Positions 27,333 to 36,495 of a stretch of 64,000 nt of DNA are shown in pieces. Each line of letters opens with the position of its first letter. Within the stretch, counting starts at the first letter, position 1. The notes below the pieces were generated by a model. It ran no database searches and was not told the origin of the DNA. It worked only from the letters and a program-made list of their open reading frames with translations. Made by a program: the position numbers and the translations under genes. Location: assembly GCA_947503525.1 (NCBI GenBank), contig CANNEA010000007.1, positions 248,001-312,000 of the forward strand, read 5' to 3'. The stretch is from an uncultured Carboxylicivirga sp. Lineage in GTDB: Bacteria; Bacteroidota; Bacteroidia; Bacteroidales; Marinilabiliaceae.

Positions 27333-29246
27333 TTATTCGTCTACTGTTTCATTATTTAAATGCTTAGCCAGGAATCCGGACATACTGTTGTAAAAATCAA
27401 AGCGGTTTTCCTCATTACGGAAACCATGACCTTCATTATCCTTAACCAGATACTCCACATCAACTCCGCGAGCCTTCATGGCAGCCACCATTTGATCCGA
27501 TTCATCAATATTCACCCGCGGATCATTGGCACCCTGAGCAATAAATAAGGCCGCCTTAATTTTTTCAGCATGAAATACCGGAGAAGCGGAAGCGAGCAAT
27601 ACACTATCCTTTACCGGATCACCAACCATCTCATACAACATTTCACGATACGGCTCCCAATAAGGCGGAATCGTATTCATAAAAGTAAAGAGATTACTTA
27701 CTCCTACATAATCCACTCCACACTTGTACAAGTCAGGTGTATAGACCAAACCGGCCAAGGTTGCATATCCACCATAACTACCTCCGTAAATGGCAATTCT
27801 ATCCTTATCGGCAATGCCTTTTTCAATCAACCACTTTACACCATCGGTAATATCATCCTGCATGCTTAAGCCCCATTGTTTAAATGATGCTTCCCAGAAT
27901 GCCCGACCATAACCTGTTGATCCTCTGAAATTCATCTGCAACACAGCATAGCCGCGGTTAGCCAGCAATTGTACCTCAGGATTAAAGCCCCAGTTATCGC
28001 GTGCCCATGGGCCACCATGCGGATTAACCACCAAAGGCAAATTTTTAGCTTCAATACCAACAGGTAATGTGAGATAACCATTGATGGTCATACCATCACG
28101 TGAGGTATACTTGATGGGCTTCATCTTAGCCATCTGCTTTTCATCCAACCATGGACTCACATCGGTTAAATGCGTTAATTTATCCGCCTTGGAGTCGAAA
28201 AAGTAGTATGCACCCAATGAACGATCACTGTAGGTACGAATCAGAAATTTATCCTCATCCTTATTGGCACTGGTGATGTAAACTTCGTAATCAGGTAATT
28301 CACTTTCCAATCGCTCATAAAGCTTTTTAGCTTCATCGTCGAAGAAATGCTGACCTCTTTTGTCAGTGGTGTATGTAGCTGTGGTTAATACCTTACGCTT
28401 ACGCGAATAATTTAATCCACCCACATCCACATCAGGATGCTTAAACAAGACTTCTTTCTCAGTTGAAGTAGCCGGATCATAAATCACAATCTCCGCCTTA
28501 TCACGCCCAATATTGGAGGCCGCATAAAACATCTTATTATCAAAAGTAAAGAAGACAGGAGACATTTGCTCTTTGAAAGAGGTAGTCAGAATGCCTTTAA
28601 ATTCATCTTCCTCTGTTTCGCGATACATCACCGTTTGATTAATCATATCGGTTACAGCTACCGCGGCTCTTAGTTTACCATCATGGTCGGTCACCCATTG
28701 CGAAATATTACCCGGATTTTCATACAGCATGGTCATCTCACCGGTTGAAATGTTCAGTCGGTAAGGATCAAAAGCCTGTGGATTACGCTTATTCATGCTG
28801 ATGATGATTTCCTCCGGAATATCCTGCAGATCATCAATTATACCCGTACGAACATTTTCGAAATCGGTAAAGCAAACGGCTTCAGAGCCGTCGATATTAA
28901 CACCGTATAATTTGAAGTTTTCATTTCCGCCATCATCCTTCAAATACAAAACACGATTTTCATTGGCCCAGAAATAACCGGCGACATCACGGTCGGTTTC
29001 AAAGGTGATTTGCACGGCAGCTTCCTTACCTACTTCCTGAACAAATACATTCATGCGCTTTTCATAAGGGGCCTTATACGAGAAATATTTGCCATCGGGT
29101 GAAATCTGAAAGCTTGTTTTCTCAGGATTTTTGAAAAAATCTTCCACCGGAATGATGGGAGCTCTTTCTTCTTTTGGTGGTGCAGTGTTACATCCAATCA
29201 ACAAGGCCATGCCCAGGGAAAGGATGAGGGAAATTTTGTTTTTCAT
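27333..29246 (-). CDS. Prolyl oligopeptidase family (S9) lipoprotein peptidase
   Basis: 637 residues with a lipoprotein signal (LLIGC, Cys-19). An N-terminal beta-propeller-like region (~30-370, WD40/TolB-type repeats such as FQISPDGKYFSY) precedes an alpha/beta-hydrolase catalytic domain (~380-630) with the triad Ser-490 in GGSYGGYA, Asp-575 in GANDPRVN and His-607 in EGHGF. S9 enzymes of this kind (S9C, dipeptidyl or acylaminoacyl peptidase-like) release short peptides in the periplasm; the exact specificity cannot be read. It is monocistronic with its own terminator. Confidence 0.93.
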   Translation of the reverse strand: MKNKISLILSLGMALLIGCNTAPPKEERAPIIPVEDFFKNPEKTSFQISPDGKYFSYKAPYEKRMNVFVQEVGKEAAVQITFETDRDVAGYFWANENRVLYLKDDGGNENFKLYGVNIDGSEAVCFTDFENVRTGIIDDLQDIPEEIIISMNKRNPQAFDPYRLNISTGEMTMLYENPGNISQWVTDHDGKLRAAVAVTDMINQTVMYRETEEDEFKGILTTSFKEQMSPVFFTFDNKMFYAASNIGRDKAEIVIYDPATSTEKEVLFKHPDVDVGGLNYSRKRKVLTTATYTTDKRGQHFFDDEAKKLYERLESELPDYEVYITSANKDEDKFLIRTYSDRSLGAYYFFDSKADKLTHLTDVSPWLDEKQMAKMKPIKYTSRDGMTINGYLTLPVGIEAKNLPLVVNPHGGPWARDNWGFNPEVQLLANRGYAVLQMNFRGSTGYGRAFWEASFKQWGLSMQDDITDGVKWLIEKGIADKDRIAIYGGSYGGYATLAGLVYTPDLYKCGVDYVGVSNLFTFMNTIPPYWEPYREMLYEMVGDPVKDSVLLASASPVFHAEKIKAALFIAQGANDPRVNIDESDQMVAAMKARGVDVEYLVKDNEGHGFRNEENRFDFYNSMSGFLAKHLNNETVDE

Positions 29247-29490
29247 GATATAGGGATTTATATTAAAATATGTGTTCCCTGAAAATTACGCATTCTTTTA
29301 TGAGAATGCAATTTAAATCATTGACATGGCATAAAATAGAGGTTCATTTACAAGTGTAAAGGGGGATATGATTCTGCTCCCGATAATTTTGACATAAACA
29401 CCTACCATAAATAAAAACTACATCTAAGAAGGGCTTATCTTTTGAGCAGTGAGTTTAAGGTGTGAATTCTTTTACTAAAACTGATGGCTT

Positions 29491-31026
29491 TTACTTTTGC
29501 CTTCGGCTTAACAGCCGCTCTTCCACTTCCTGTTTAATAACCAAGTTAATATCCAGATCTGTATTATGAAATACGCAGATGGCTGTTCCATACTCGCGGG
29601 CATATGAATTGGAGATGGAATCGGCCACATAGGCCTTTTTGAAATACCGGGCCGTTTCCTGGAACTCATCTTCAAGAACACGAGCACTGATCACTCTGAT
29701 CAACTGCGAATAGGGCTGTTCAAGCTCGAACCAACCCACATAATCAGCATTAAACGACACGGCTTTTATGCCCTGTCGTCCATAAAAATTAACTGCTCCT
29801 GCCTGACCATAATTGTCACAAAGCACCAAAGTAGCTTCCTGCCGGTCCAAATCGGCATATACCACATCCAGCTTTTGAGCCAGCTCCTGCCAGCCCAACA
29901 TATCTGCAAAATCCTGGGGCAAGTGATGTTCCTTTCCATCTTCCCAACGTAGGAGCCCCATCTCCCGGTATTGATCCTGATGGCTAATTATGTACTCTGG
30001 TGATTTATTGGGGTAAAGGAAATTGTAGGTATAACCAAAATACAACAAAGGAGATAGCAACAATAGAGTATAGGCCACTTTCCCCCACCATTGACGAAGC
30101 AGAGTGCTAAGGTAAACAGCTCCAAGTGCAATAAAAATGGGATATAAACCAATGGCATAATAATCTTTGGCGCGCAAGTAAGTATACATGGCCAACACAA
30201 TAACCAAAACCCAGAACAAAGCGCGAAAGTTCTTAAAGGGCGGATAAATCCATAAGGCTAATAAGCCTGCTAACATGACCACTATGGAACCCATAAAAAA
30301 CAAGGGCTGTGTTGACAGAAAAGAAAGACGACTGACATTAACAAGCTGCGTTGTGGCTAACTCATTCATGTGGTGAAGCACCGGAAAACCATTCAGGTAT
30401 TGCCACACCAAATTAGGTAGTATAATAAGTAAGGCCAATACTCCGGCCAGGTAGAGCTCGCGCCTCATAAATACACGACGCTGGGACGTTAACAACAAGG
30501 CGGGTAACAAACCCATTATCAGGAAAGCCAGGTTGTATTTATTCAGAAATCCTATGGCCAGCACAATGGCTATTCCATAGAGATAGTGAATTTGCTCTTC
30601 CTTCAGATAACGAATCAAACAATAAAACACCAGGGTCCAGCACAGTACATCAAATGAATTGGGCTGATACAGGGTGTTTAATCTTAAAAGCACTGAAAAC
30701 AACACTCCAAAACCGCCCAATAATTTGGCAGCCAGGTCGCCACCCAAATAGGCAATAGCACGCCATACCACCATCAGGGTAAGGGCCCCAAATAAGGCCG
30801 GGAAAAACTTGACCCAAAAAACTCCATTACCTAAAGCCTGTATTAACACTGACAACCATGAAGTAAATGGCGGTACTGAATGAAAGCCCCAGGCCAGGTG
30901 ATTAGCCTGATCAAGATGCAGGTACTCATCGCGATGCAGATCATAGGCAGCATCAATCAAGGTGTATTGTAGAATAAACTTAAGCAGAAGCAATATACTT
31001 AGAAGGACTGTATCTTTGGCTTTCAT
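29491..31026 (-). CDS. GT39/PMT-like membrane glycosyltransferase
   Basis: 511 residues. About ten to twelve membrane segments occupy residues 5-345, followed by a soluble periplasmic C-terminal part (~350-511). The first loop has the acidic DLHRDEYLHLDQANHLAWGFHSVPPFTSWL, the DE motif that in ArnT/PMT enzymes binds the metal and the polyprenyl-phosphate sugar donor. It should transfer a sugar from a lipid-linked donor on the outer face of the inner membrane to lipid A, protein or another glycan; the acceptor is unknown. No adjacent undecaprenyl glycosyltransferase is present. A possible -7 box (TACTTTTG, 31170-31163) lies upstream. Confidence 0.82.
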   Translation of the reverse strand: MKAKDTVLLSILLLLKFILQYTLIDAAYDLHRDEYLHLDQANHLAWGFHSVPPFTSWLSVLIQALGNGVFWVKFFPALFGALTLMVVWRAIAYLGGDLAAKLLGGFGVLFSVLLRLNTLYQPNSFDVLCWTLVFYCLIRYLKEEQIHYLYGIAIVLAIGFLNKYNLAFLIMGLLPALLLTSQRRVFMRRELYLAGVLALLIILPNLVWQYLNGFPVLHHMNELATTQLVNVSRLSFLSTQPLFFMGSIVVMLAGLLALWIYPPFKNFRALFWVLVIVLAMYTYLRAKDYYAIGLYPIFIALGAVYLSTLLRQWWGKVAYTLLLLSPLLYFGYTYNFLYPNKSPEYIISHQDQYREMGLLRWEDGKEHHLPQDFADMLGWQELAQKLDVVYADLDRQEATLVLCDNYGQAGAVNFYGRQGIKAVSFNADYVGWFELEQPYSQLIRVISARVLEDEFQETARYFKKAYVADSISNSYAREYGTAICVFHNTDLDINLVIKQEVEERLLSRRQK

Positions 31027-31348
31027 AGTAGGGTGTTTACATACTCCGAAAGATAATAATTTGGGAAGAGGATTGCATCTTTATTAGCAAAACGAAAATC
31101 AAAATGCGCCCCTGATACCCTAAACTGCTCAAGCCGCATGTCTTTTACTGTTGCCTCCAGCGCAAAAGTAAACTAAACGCCGTCGATATAAGATACAGCA
31201 AAAAACGCATCTAGCCATGGATATTTTATTGTAATGTAAACACATTATCATGGACAAAATCATAAAACTGTAAACCTATTAGGAATATCAAAGCCTAAAC
31301 AATTCTTATTATATTGGCTCTGATTAAAAATTAAGCCAGGTAATCTAA
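31027..31348. other. Intergenic region between divergent genes
   Basis: 322 bases between the GT39 gene and the next plus-strand gene. On the minus strand TACTTTTG (31170-31163) matches the -7 box but has no TTTG 19 bases upstream. I see no further gene, RNA or repeat. Confidence 0.5.
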
Positions 31349-32026
31349 ATGAAATATAAATTAAAACTACCTCAACAATTAAGTCTGGGAGAACTGAAGC
31401 AAAAGATTAAAGATGGTGATCGCTTTATCGTATTTCAATATTGTATCACACCCATTTTTGCAAGCTACACCCCTTTCTCTCCGGCCATATTAATCTCTGA
31501 TAAAAGTCAAACCAAAGCATACATCAGAAGATACAATTGGATCAGTGCCATCTTTGGTTGGTGGGGTGTGCCTCATGGTCCTTCCAGCACTATTAGTGCT
31601 TTGAAATTAAATTTAAGAGGTGGGCTCGACGTGACGGATGACATTATGCATAATATTTCAGAGCAAGATCTACTCAATAACATCGTGGAACTGGAAGAGA
31701 CTACTCTGCTCTTTAAAAGGCCTGATAAATATGATGTAAAAACCCTCAAAAAGATATGTCGAGACTATCAATACGATTATAATCTGCAGGAATGTTATGC
31801 AGGCTGGTCACTGGAAAGCAACAACTGTTTTTGCCTTGGCTTAAAAGCGGAAAAGGATTTCCAGAAATACGCTGAAGTATTTCAGAATAAGCTGGAAAAG
31901 AAGTTTTACAAACATATTCAAATCGAAATTATTGATCTCAACAACGAAAATGAGATTCATCCCTATTTAAAGAAACAAGGTGAAATGATACTAATTCGAA
32001 AAAAAGAAGTGGCAGCACAATACTAG
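31349..32026 (+). CDS. Uncharacterised protein with GWWG-P-GP motif
   Basis: 225 residues without a signal peptide. The N-terminal half contains FIVFQYCITPIFASYTPFSPAIL and the striking SAIFGWWGVPHGPSSTISALKLNLRGGLDVT. From memory, the GWWG-P-GP and GG-DVT motifs recur in a widespread uncharacterised bacterial family; I cannot name a function. The hydrophobic N-terminal stretches could associate with membrane. The C-terminal half (~120-225) is Lys/Glu-rich and probably helical. It appears monocistronic and is divergent from the GT39 gene. Confidence 0.6.
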   Translation: MKYKLKLPQQLSLGELKQKIKDGDRFIVFQYCITPIFASYTPFSPAILISDKSQTKAYIRRYNWISAIFGWWGVPHGPSSTISALKLNLRGGLDVTDDIMHNISEQDLLNNIVELEETTLLFKRPDKYDVKTLKKICRDYQYDYNLQECYAGWSLESNNCFCLGLKAEKDFQKYAEVFQNKLEKKFYKHIQIEIIDLNNENEIHPYLKKQGEMILIRKKEVAAQY

Positions 32027-32335
32027 ACGTATAGGGTAAAAAATGCACGGTTTACTGAATACCCAATGCTTGAATACATTATTCGAACAAGAAATATTGC
32101 CATTGATAAAAAAATCAAGCAACAACAAATTAAATTTCATACTTTAAGCCGAACAGAACCAGTTTGTTAAATGATTTTGCATGTTTCTGATTAACCGTCA
32201 TCTTAAACTCATGCAGTAAACAATTCCAAAAATCGTGATCTCTACAAATTCCCAATTTTGGTTTGTAATATAATTGTGCGGATCAGAGCAGACATATTTC
32301 CCAGACAATAAGTATTTATTTAAAAATTATTTATC
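32027..32335. other. Intergenic region, nothing recognised
   Basis: 309 AT-rich bases. A possible 34-codon ORF from 32043 has no similarity I recognise and no ribosome-binding site. No promoter consensus or hairpin stands out. Confidence 0.4.
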
Positions 32336-33112
32336 ATGAAAAGAATTGTTACTTTTTGTCTGGTAAGCCTATTGGCTATTGTATTTGTTTCCGCTCAAAC
32401 CATAGTTCACATGCACAGGCATGTTCCACAAGAGAATGAAGAAGCCTATATCGAAAAAGAGGTAAAATACTGGAGTAAGTTTGCAGAAGAGCAGCTTAAA
32501 GAAGGTAAAATTACTTTTTGGGCCATATTAAAAAGAGTTGGTGGAGAAAACCTTCAAAGCGAACCAAATTTCCTAATCATTAATAACATTAAAGACATTG
32601 ATGCCGATATACCATGGCAAAAAGCCCATGAAATGTTTCCCGGCTTGACTTTTAATGACATTAGTGTGGATGATTTAAGTACCCTTACGGATGTGATATT
32701 TCTGCATGGACTGGGCAATCATATACAAGGCGAAAATGCAGTTCCTGAACGTGATTTTAATTTTGTACAAATGAACTATCACAATATGAAAAATTTGGGG
32801 AAGCATTTGACTTTTGAAGAAGATCAGGTTAAACCTTATTTTAAAGCCGCAATGGATGCCAATACAACCTTGCAAACAGGATGGGGTAATTCAATTATCA
32901 CTAGTCCCAGTTCAAAAAACTTCCCATACAAGAGTGCTTCATACGACTTATTCGCCAGTCTTGGAGACGCATTGTCACCAAACAGATTTAAAGACTCTCC
33001 ATTTCCTGACGGTTTCTTTGATGAATGGCAGGAGAATTATAAATACGGTGAGGTTCGAATTTATCGAATCATAAAAGTCGTGAATATGGATACTATAGAA
33101 AATGCAGAATAA
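32336..33112 (+). CDS. Secreted protein of unknown function
   Basis: 258 residues with a clear signal peptide (MKRIVTFCLVSLLAIVFVSAQ). The mature protein starts TIVHMHRHVPQENEEAYIEKEVKYWSKFAEEQLKEGKITFWAILKRVGGENLQSEPNFLIINN, which has the spacing of a dimeric alpha-beta-barrel (stress-response/NIPSNAP-like) fold: a strand, a long helix, then a strand. That is fold-level inference only. No catalytic motif is evident. It stands alone and is followed by a hairpin terminator. Confidence 0.65.
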   Translation: MKRIVTFCLVSLLAIVFVSAQTIVHMHRHVPQENEEAYIEKEVKYWSKFAEEQLKEGKITFWAILKRVGGENLQSEPNFLIINNIKDIDADIPWQKAHEMFPGLTFNDISVDDLSTLTDVIFLHGLGNHIQGENAVPERDFNFVQMNYHNMKNLGKHLTFEEDQVKPYFKAAMDANTTLQTGWGNSIITSPSSKNFPYKSASYDLFASLGDALSPNRFKDSPFPDGFFDEWQENYKYGEVRIYRIIKVVNMDTIENAE

Positions 33113-33118
33113 AAAAAT

Positions 33119-33155
33119 GAAGCCATAAACGCTCAATAAGAGCAACTATGGCTTC
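33119..33155 (+). terminator. Probable terminator after the secreted protein gene
   Basis: GAAGCCATA (33119-33127) pairs with TATGGCTTC (33147-33155) and an inner GCTC/GAGC extends the stem; the U-tract that follows is weak (TCTTAT), so efficiency is uncertain. Confidence 0.55.
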
Positions 33156-33249
33156 TCTTATATACATCAACATAATATTACTTTTCTTTTTTGACTTTTA
33201 ATTTTAAATATCATAATTTGCACAAGGCAGTTAATCTCAGTCTTCTCCA

Positions 33250-33591
33250 ATGGTAATTGATAGTCTGGTTATTGAATGTTCCAAACAACTACGGAAACTT
33301 AAGTATGATGAAATCTCTCATCTATATTATTTAGATGGTGTCATTACTATTGAATTGGCCAATGAAACTAAAGCCATGTGCTGTTCAGCCTTAAAAGAAT
33401 TAGAAGAGAAACTGCCTGATTATTACGTGCGCATCAATCGCAATGCGATAATTAATATCGCCTTCTTAATAGCCTACTACAAGCAAAACCAGAAAGTGAC
33501 CATGGAGAATGGTAAGTCCTTTACCGTTACCAGGCGCAATATCCCTAATCTGGTTGAAAAAATTCGTATTCATTACCCTATAGTGAAATAA
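33250..33591 (+). CDS. Stand-alone LytTR DNA-binding protein
   Basis: 113 residues consisting essentially of one LytTR domain (~15-110): LRKLKYDEISHLYYLDGVITIEL, then LKELEEKLPDYYVRINRNAIINIAFLIAYYKQNQKVTMENGKSFTVTRRNIPNLVEKI. The DYYVRINRNAIIN segment is the family signature. LytTR proteins are normally fused to a receiver domain; here none is present, so activity may be controlled by expression, by a ligand or by an unlinked partner. No histidine kinase is adjacent. Confidence 0.85.
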   Translation: MVIDSLVIECSKQLRKLKYDEISHLYYLDGVITIELANETKAMCCSALKELEEKLPDYYVRINRNAIINIAFLIAYYKQNQKVTMENGKSFTVTRRNIPNLVEKIRIHYPIVK

Positions 33592-33712
33592 TAATTATTG
33601 TGACAATCCCCATAAATTAATGCCAAGCGTAGGGCCAACTGAATATTATTATCTACAACAGATTCTAATCAAACTATAGATTCAGTACTCTGGAGTATAA
33701 GTGTTACACCTT

Positions 33713-33754
33713 ACCACTTATCCATAAATACCAACCACTTATCCACTTTTTATA
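33713..33754 (+). repeat. Two 21-bp units carrying DnaA-box-like TTATCCA
   Basis: ACCACTTATCCA occurs at 33713-33724 and 33734-33745, exactly 21 bases apart, and ACCA recurs at 33755. Each contains a near DnaA box (TTATCCATA and TTATCCACT against TTATCCACA, one mismatch each). Confidence 0.5.
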
Positions 33755-33809
33755 ACCAAAGTCTGGCAAATCATTTTTTGCTCTTTTAAATTGGCATGAG
33801 AAAAATCCT

Positions 33810-33998
33810 TAAGGAAAGTATTTAAAATTTTGAGGAGCTCATTTGAAGCCTTGAGGAAGGCATTTTGAGTGCTGAGGAACCCTTTTAAAGTGTTGAGGAG
33901 CCATCATTAAGCCCTGAGGAGGCAATTTAAAGGCTTGAGGAGGCCAAGAAAAGTGCTGAGGAAGCAAAATTGAGAATTGAGGAGGACAAATAAACATA
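33810..33998 (+). repeat. 21-bp tandem repeat array, nine units
   Basis: TGAGGA begins at 33831, 33852, 33873, 33894, 33915, 33936, 33957 and 33978, an exact 21-base period, with one diverged unit (TAAGGA) at 33810. A consensus unit is approximately TGAGGAGGCAATTTAAAGGC plus one base. In the frame GAG-GAG the units read as heptads starting Glu-Glu, but most contain stop codons, so the array is not coding as it stands. There are no unique spacers, so it is not CRISPR. It lies 34 bases before the gene at 34032. Possible natures: iterons or a protein-binding array, a non-coding transcript rich in GAGGA, or a decayed coiled-coil gene. Confidence 0.85.
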
Positions 33999-34031
33999 GA
34001 CATAAGGAACCGGACTAAAAGATTTCAGACT

Positions 34032-34691
34032 ATGGCAACAAAACTTCACAAATCAGAATCCAGGCTTTTGGAACAAGCCCGAACAGGCATTAGCAATGCT
34101 AAAAGTGAGCCCATGATTAAATCGGCACTTAACGAAGTAGGTATTACAGATGAACAACTGAGTGAGGGCGATTCACTCTATCAGCAAGCCTTTTATTTAT
34201 GGGAAGAAAACAAAAAAGAAGATGCCGAAACTTCGCAAGCTTCAAGGTCCTACAAAGCAAGTTATGATGAACTGGAAAACCTGTTTAAGATGCATCGCGA
34301 AAAGGCCAAGTTGTTCTTCGAACGTGATCCCCAGGTACTGGTAGACCTGAATGTTAAAGGCGCTTTCCCAATCCAATACAATGCTTTTTTTGATCAGGTA
34401 CATCTTTTTTATAATGCCATAAAAACCAATCCAAGCCTATTGAAAAAGGTACAGCCTCTAAAAATAACGGAACTTGAAGTTGATCTTGCACTTAATCAAC
34501 TGGCAGAGCTTAAAACCAAACGTTCTGTGCTGGATAAGGAAAAGGCCGAATCGCAGCAAATGACCAAAAGTAAAAATTCAGCTCTTATTGCCCTAGATGA
34601 CTGGATGGATAATTTTCATAAAAAAGCCCGGGTAGCCCTCTACGACCAGCCTCAATTACTGGAGGCACTGGGGATTTTTGTGAGGAGTTAG
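34032..34691 (+). CDS. Helical protein of unknown function downstream of the 21-bp array
   Basis: 219 residues, no signal peptide, almost entirely predicted helical and highly charged (LEQARTGISNAKSEPMIKSALNEVGI; YDELENLFKMHREKAKLFFERDPQVLVDLNV; LALNQLAELKTKRSVLDKEKAESQQMTKSKNSALIALDDWMDNFHKKARVAL). It resembles small helical-bundle proteins found as hypotheticals in Bacteroidota; no domain is recognised. It lacks the winged-helix features expected of a plasmid Rep protein, which matters because the repeat array upstream looks iteron-like. Confidence 0.65.
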   Translation: MATKLHKSESRLLEQARTGISNAKSEPMIKSALNEVGITDEQLSEGDSLYQQAFYLWEENKKEDAETSQASRSYKASYDELENLFKMHREKAKLFFERDPQVLVDLNVKGAFPIQYNAFFDQVHLFYNAIKTNPSLLKKVQPLKITELEVDLALNQLAELKTKRSVLDKEKAESQQMTKSKNSALIALDDWMDNFHKKARVALYDQPQLLEALGIFVRS

Positions 34692-34759
34692 GAGAATCTA
34701 ATCACTAGTAATATCTGGAATAATACTCACCTATATTAATTTTAATATAATTCAATATT

Positions 34760-36418
34760 ATGAATATTTTCATTAAAACAGCAATTATTCTGACCTTCAT
34801 TGGAATCTCAAACTTGACAATTGGTCAAACCCATAATATTACATCAACCAAAGGCGTCGATCCAAGACAATTTGTTACAATTAAAGAAATAAACAGGCAA
34901 ACTAATGAACACTTATCTTTATATAGAAATGATACTATTCGCCTATTAAAAGTTGATGCCAATAGTCTTGTTAAGGTGGAATTTGACCAAAGTGCCATGG
35001 CTGAAAACTTTGACTATTATGGTAATGTTTCAGTAATAGCCAAAATAAATGATGAAGCAATTAAAGTTTCTCCTTATTCAAAGGTTGGAGAAAAACAAGG
35101 TAAAATTGGTGTTAAATCTGAGTCCCTTAATGAAATATCTAGTCATATTCTCAGCCTATATGATCAAATTCAAACTTTTAAGGGGTATCTAGATAATTTT
35201 TGGTTTGATCAATACTATGATGAAAACAACAAATCTAAAATTATAACGACTGATTATGATTATTGCTTAGCTTATTTTGATAGCCAAAATAAGAATGATA
35301 CTGTGGTTTATAAAAGTCTTAGCCCTGATATACAAAATCTAATTTCTAACTATTCGGAATACAACGCTTACTTACTTCTATTTGTTAATGGTGAATCCAC
35401 TGTCACTAACGAATATATTGTCAATCAATTAACAACACTAAAAACAAACGACACGAACTTTCAAAGAAGTCTTCAAATGGCTGAATCCAAAAGTCAAATA
35501 CAAGAATACAAAGATCTTTTATCAAGACTTGATTTGGTCAAAAGTTATTTGAATTATTTTCAGCATGGCGATCCTGAATTAAAAGAACTATATCTCAAAC
35601 TCTTAAAACATGATGAATTGTCGCTTGATGACTTCATTATAAAGCTTTCATATTCTAGTGAAAAACTTCATGTATTAGACTCTCTACACATAAAAGATTT
35701 TTCAAGTATTAAATTTATTCTTGATGAATCTTTAAGATATATAACACCTTCTTTTAATACGTACACGGTTAAACTTGATCAAGCTTTCGTCACCATGAAC
35801 TTGATAGACTATTCAATTACTGACAGTTCCAATATATACGCAAATAAAAAAATCAAGGAAGAAGAATTGGTTAAAAGAGTAGGTGAACTATTATATCAAA
35901 AACTATTTGATGGAAATATTGATTTAAGAGAGGCAAGAGCAAGTGAAGGAGACTTATTAAAAGTATCGTTACTATGGTATGAAAATGAAGATTCATCATT
36001 ACCTAAGGAATTGGAACTTGCATCATATCAAATAAAAGATGTTGGTTGGCGACTAAAGGTTTCAGATTCTTTTTTTCTAATTGATAGAATATCAGATCCA
36101 GATGACACAGAAAACCTTAGTCCATCAAAATTCAAAGGTGCTCCAGGAGCTTCACTTTTATTCTCATATGGTAATAATGGCCACAAGAATAATTTACTTA
36201 AAAGGTTGGAGCCGTCATTAGGAATCAACATTTCCTATGTTGATTTTTACACAAATAAAGATTTAGAGGTTGGTGTAGGTGCAGTATTAGGAATTTTGAG
36301 GAACAATATTCTCCTTACTATAGGGTATAATCTACATGCTGAATCAAATGGAGGTTATATGGGGCTTGGTTTTAGCTTTGCAAATATTTCAAGCCAAATC
36401 AAGAAAAACAATAAATAA
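34760..36418 (+). CDS. Large secreted protein of unknown function
   Basis: 552 residues with a signal peptide (MNIFIKTAIILTFIGISNLTIGQ). The middle (~110-400) is helical and Asp/Lys/Tyr-rich without a recognised domain. The last ~90 residues (GAPGASLLFSYGNNG; LEPSLGINISYVDFYTNKDLEVGVGAVLGILRNNILLTIGYNLH; GGYMGLGFSFANI) alternate like outer-membrane or surface beta strands. The gene is visibly more A+T-rich than its neighbours and sits at the left border of the accessory-looking region, right before the first 15-codon ORF repeat. Function unknown. Confidence 0.6.
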   Translation: MNIFIKTAIILTFIGISNLTIGQTHNITSTKGVDPRQFVTIKEINRQTNEHLSLYRNDTIRLLKVDANSLVKVEFDQSAMAENFDYYGNVSVIAKINDEAIKVSPYSKVGEKQGKIGVKSESLNEISSHILSLYDQIQTFKGYLDNFWFDQYYDENNKSKIITTDYDYCLAYFDSQNKNDTVVYKSLSPDIQNLISNYSEYNAYLLLFVNGESTVTNEYIVNQLTTLKTNDTNFQRSLQMAESKSQIQEYKDLLSRLDLVKSYLNYFQHGDPELKELYLKLLKHDELSLDDFIIKLSYSSEKLHVLDSLHIKDFSSIKFILDESLRYITPSFNTYTVKLDQAFVTMNLIDYSITDSSNIYANKKIKEEELVKRVGELLYQKLFDGNIDLREARASEGDLLKVSLLWYENEDSSLPKELELASYQIKDVGWRLKVSDSFFLIDRISDPDDTENLSPSKFKGAPGASLLFSYGNNGHKNNLLKRLEPSLGINISYVDFYTNKDLEVGVGAVLGILRNNILLTIGYNLHAESNGGYMGLGFSFANISSQIKKNNK

Positions 36419-36495
36419 TAAATCCAAGTATACATTAAAATTTGCACTTCAATTTCTCAGCTTTATTTGTTGAATAAAAATAAGGGGTGCAATTT

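Noticed and set aside
32043-32147. 34-codon ORF in the intergenic region
   Set aside because: No ribosome site, promoter or recognised similarity; ORFs of this size are expected by chance.
33844-33990. Minus-strand open frame through the 21-bp repeats encoding repeated Pro-Pro-Gln
   Set aside because: It has no start codon or ribosome site and arises automatically from a repeat whose length is a multiple of three.
33810-33998. CRISPR array
   Set aside because: The repeats are contiguous 21-bp units without unique spacers, and no cas gene is present.
33713-33998. Chromosomal replication origin
   Set aside because: Only two imperfect DnaA boxes, no dnaA or dnaN nearby and no Rep-like protein; kept only as a low-level hypothesis.
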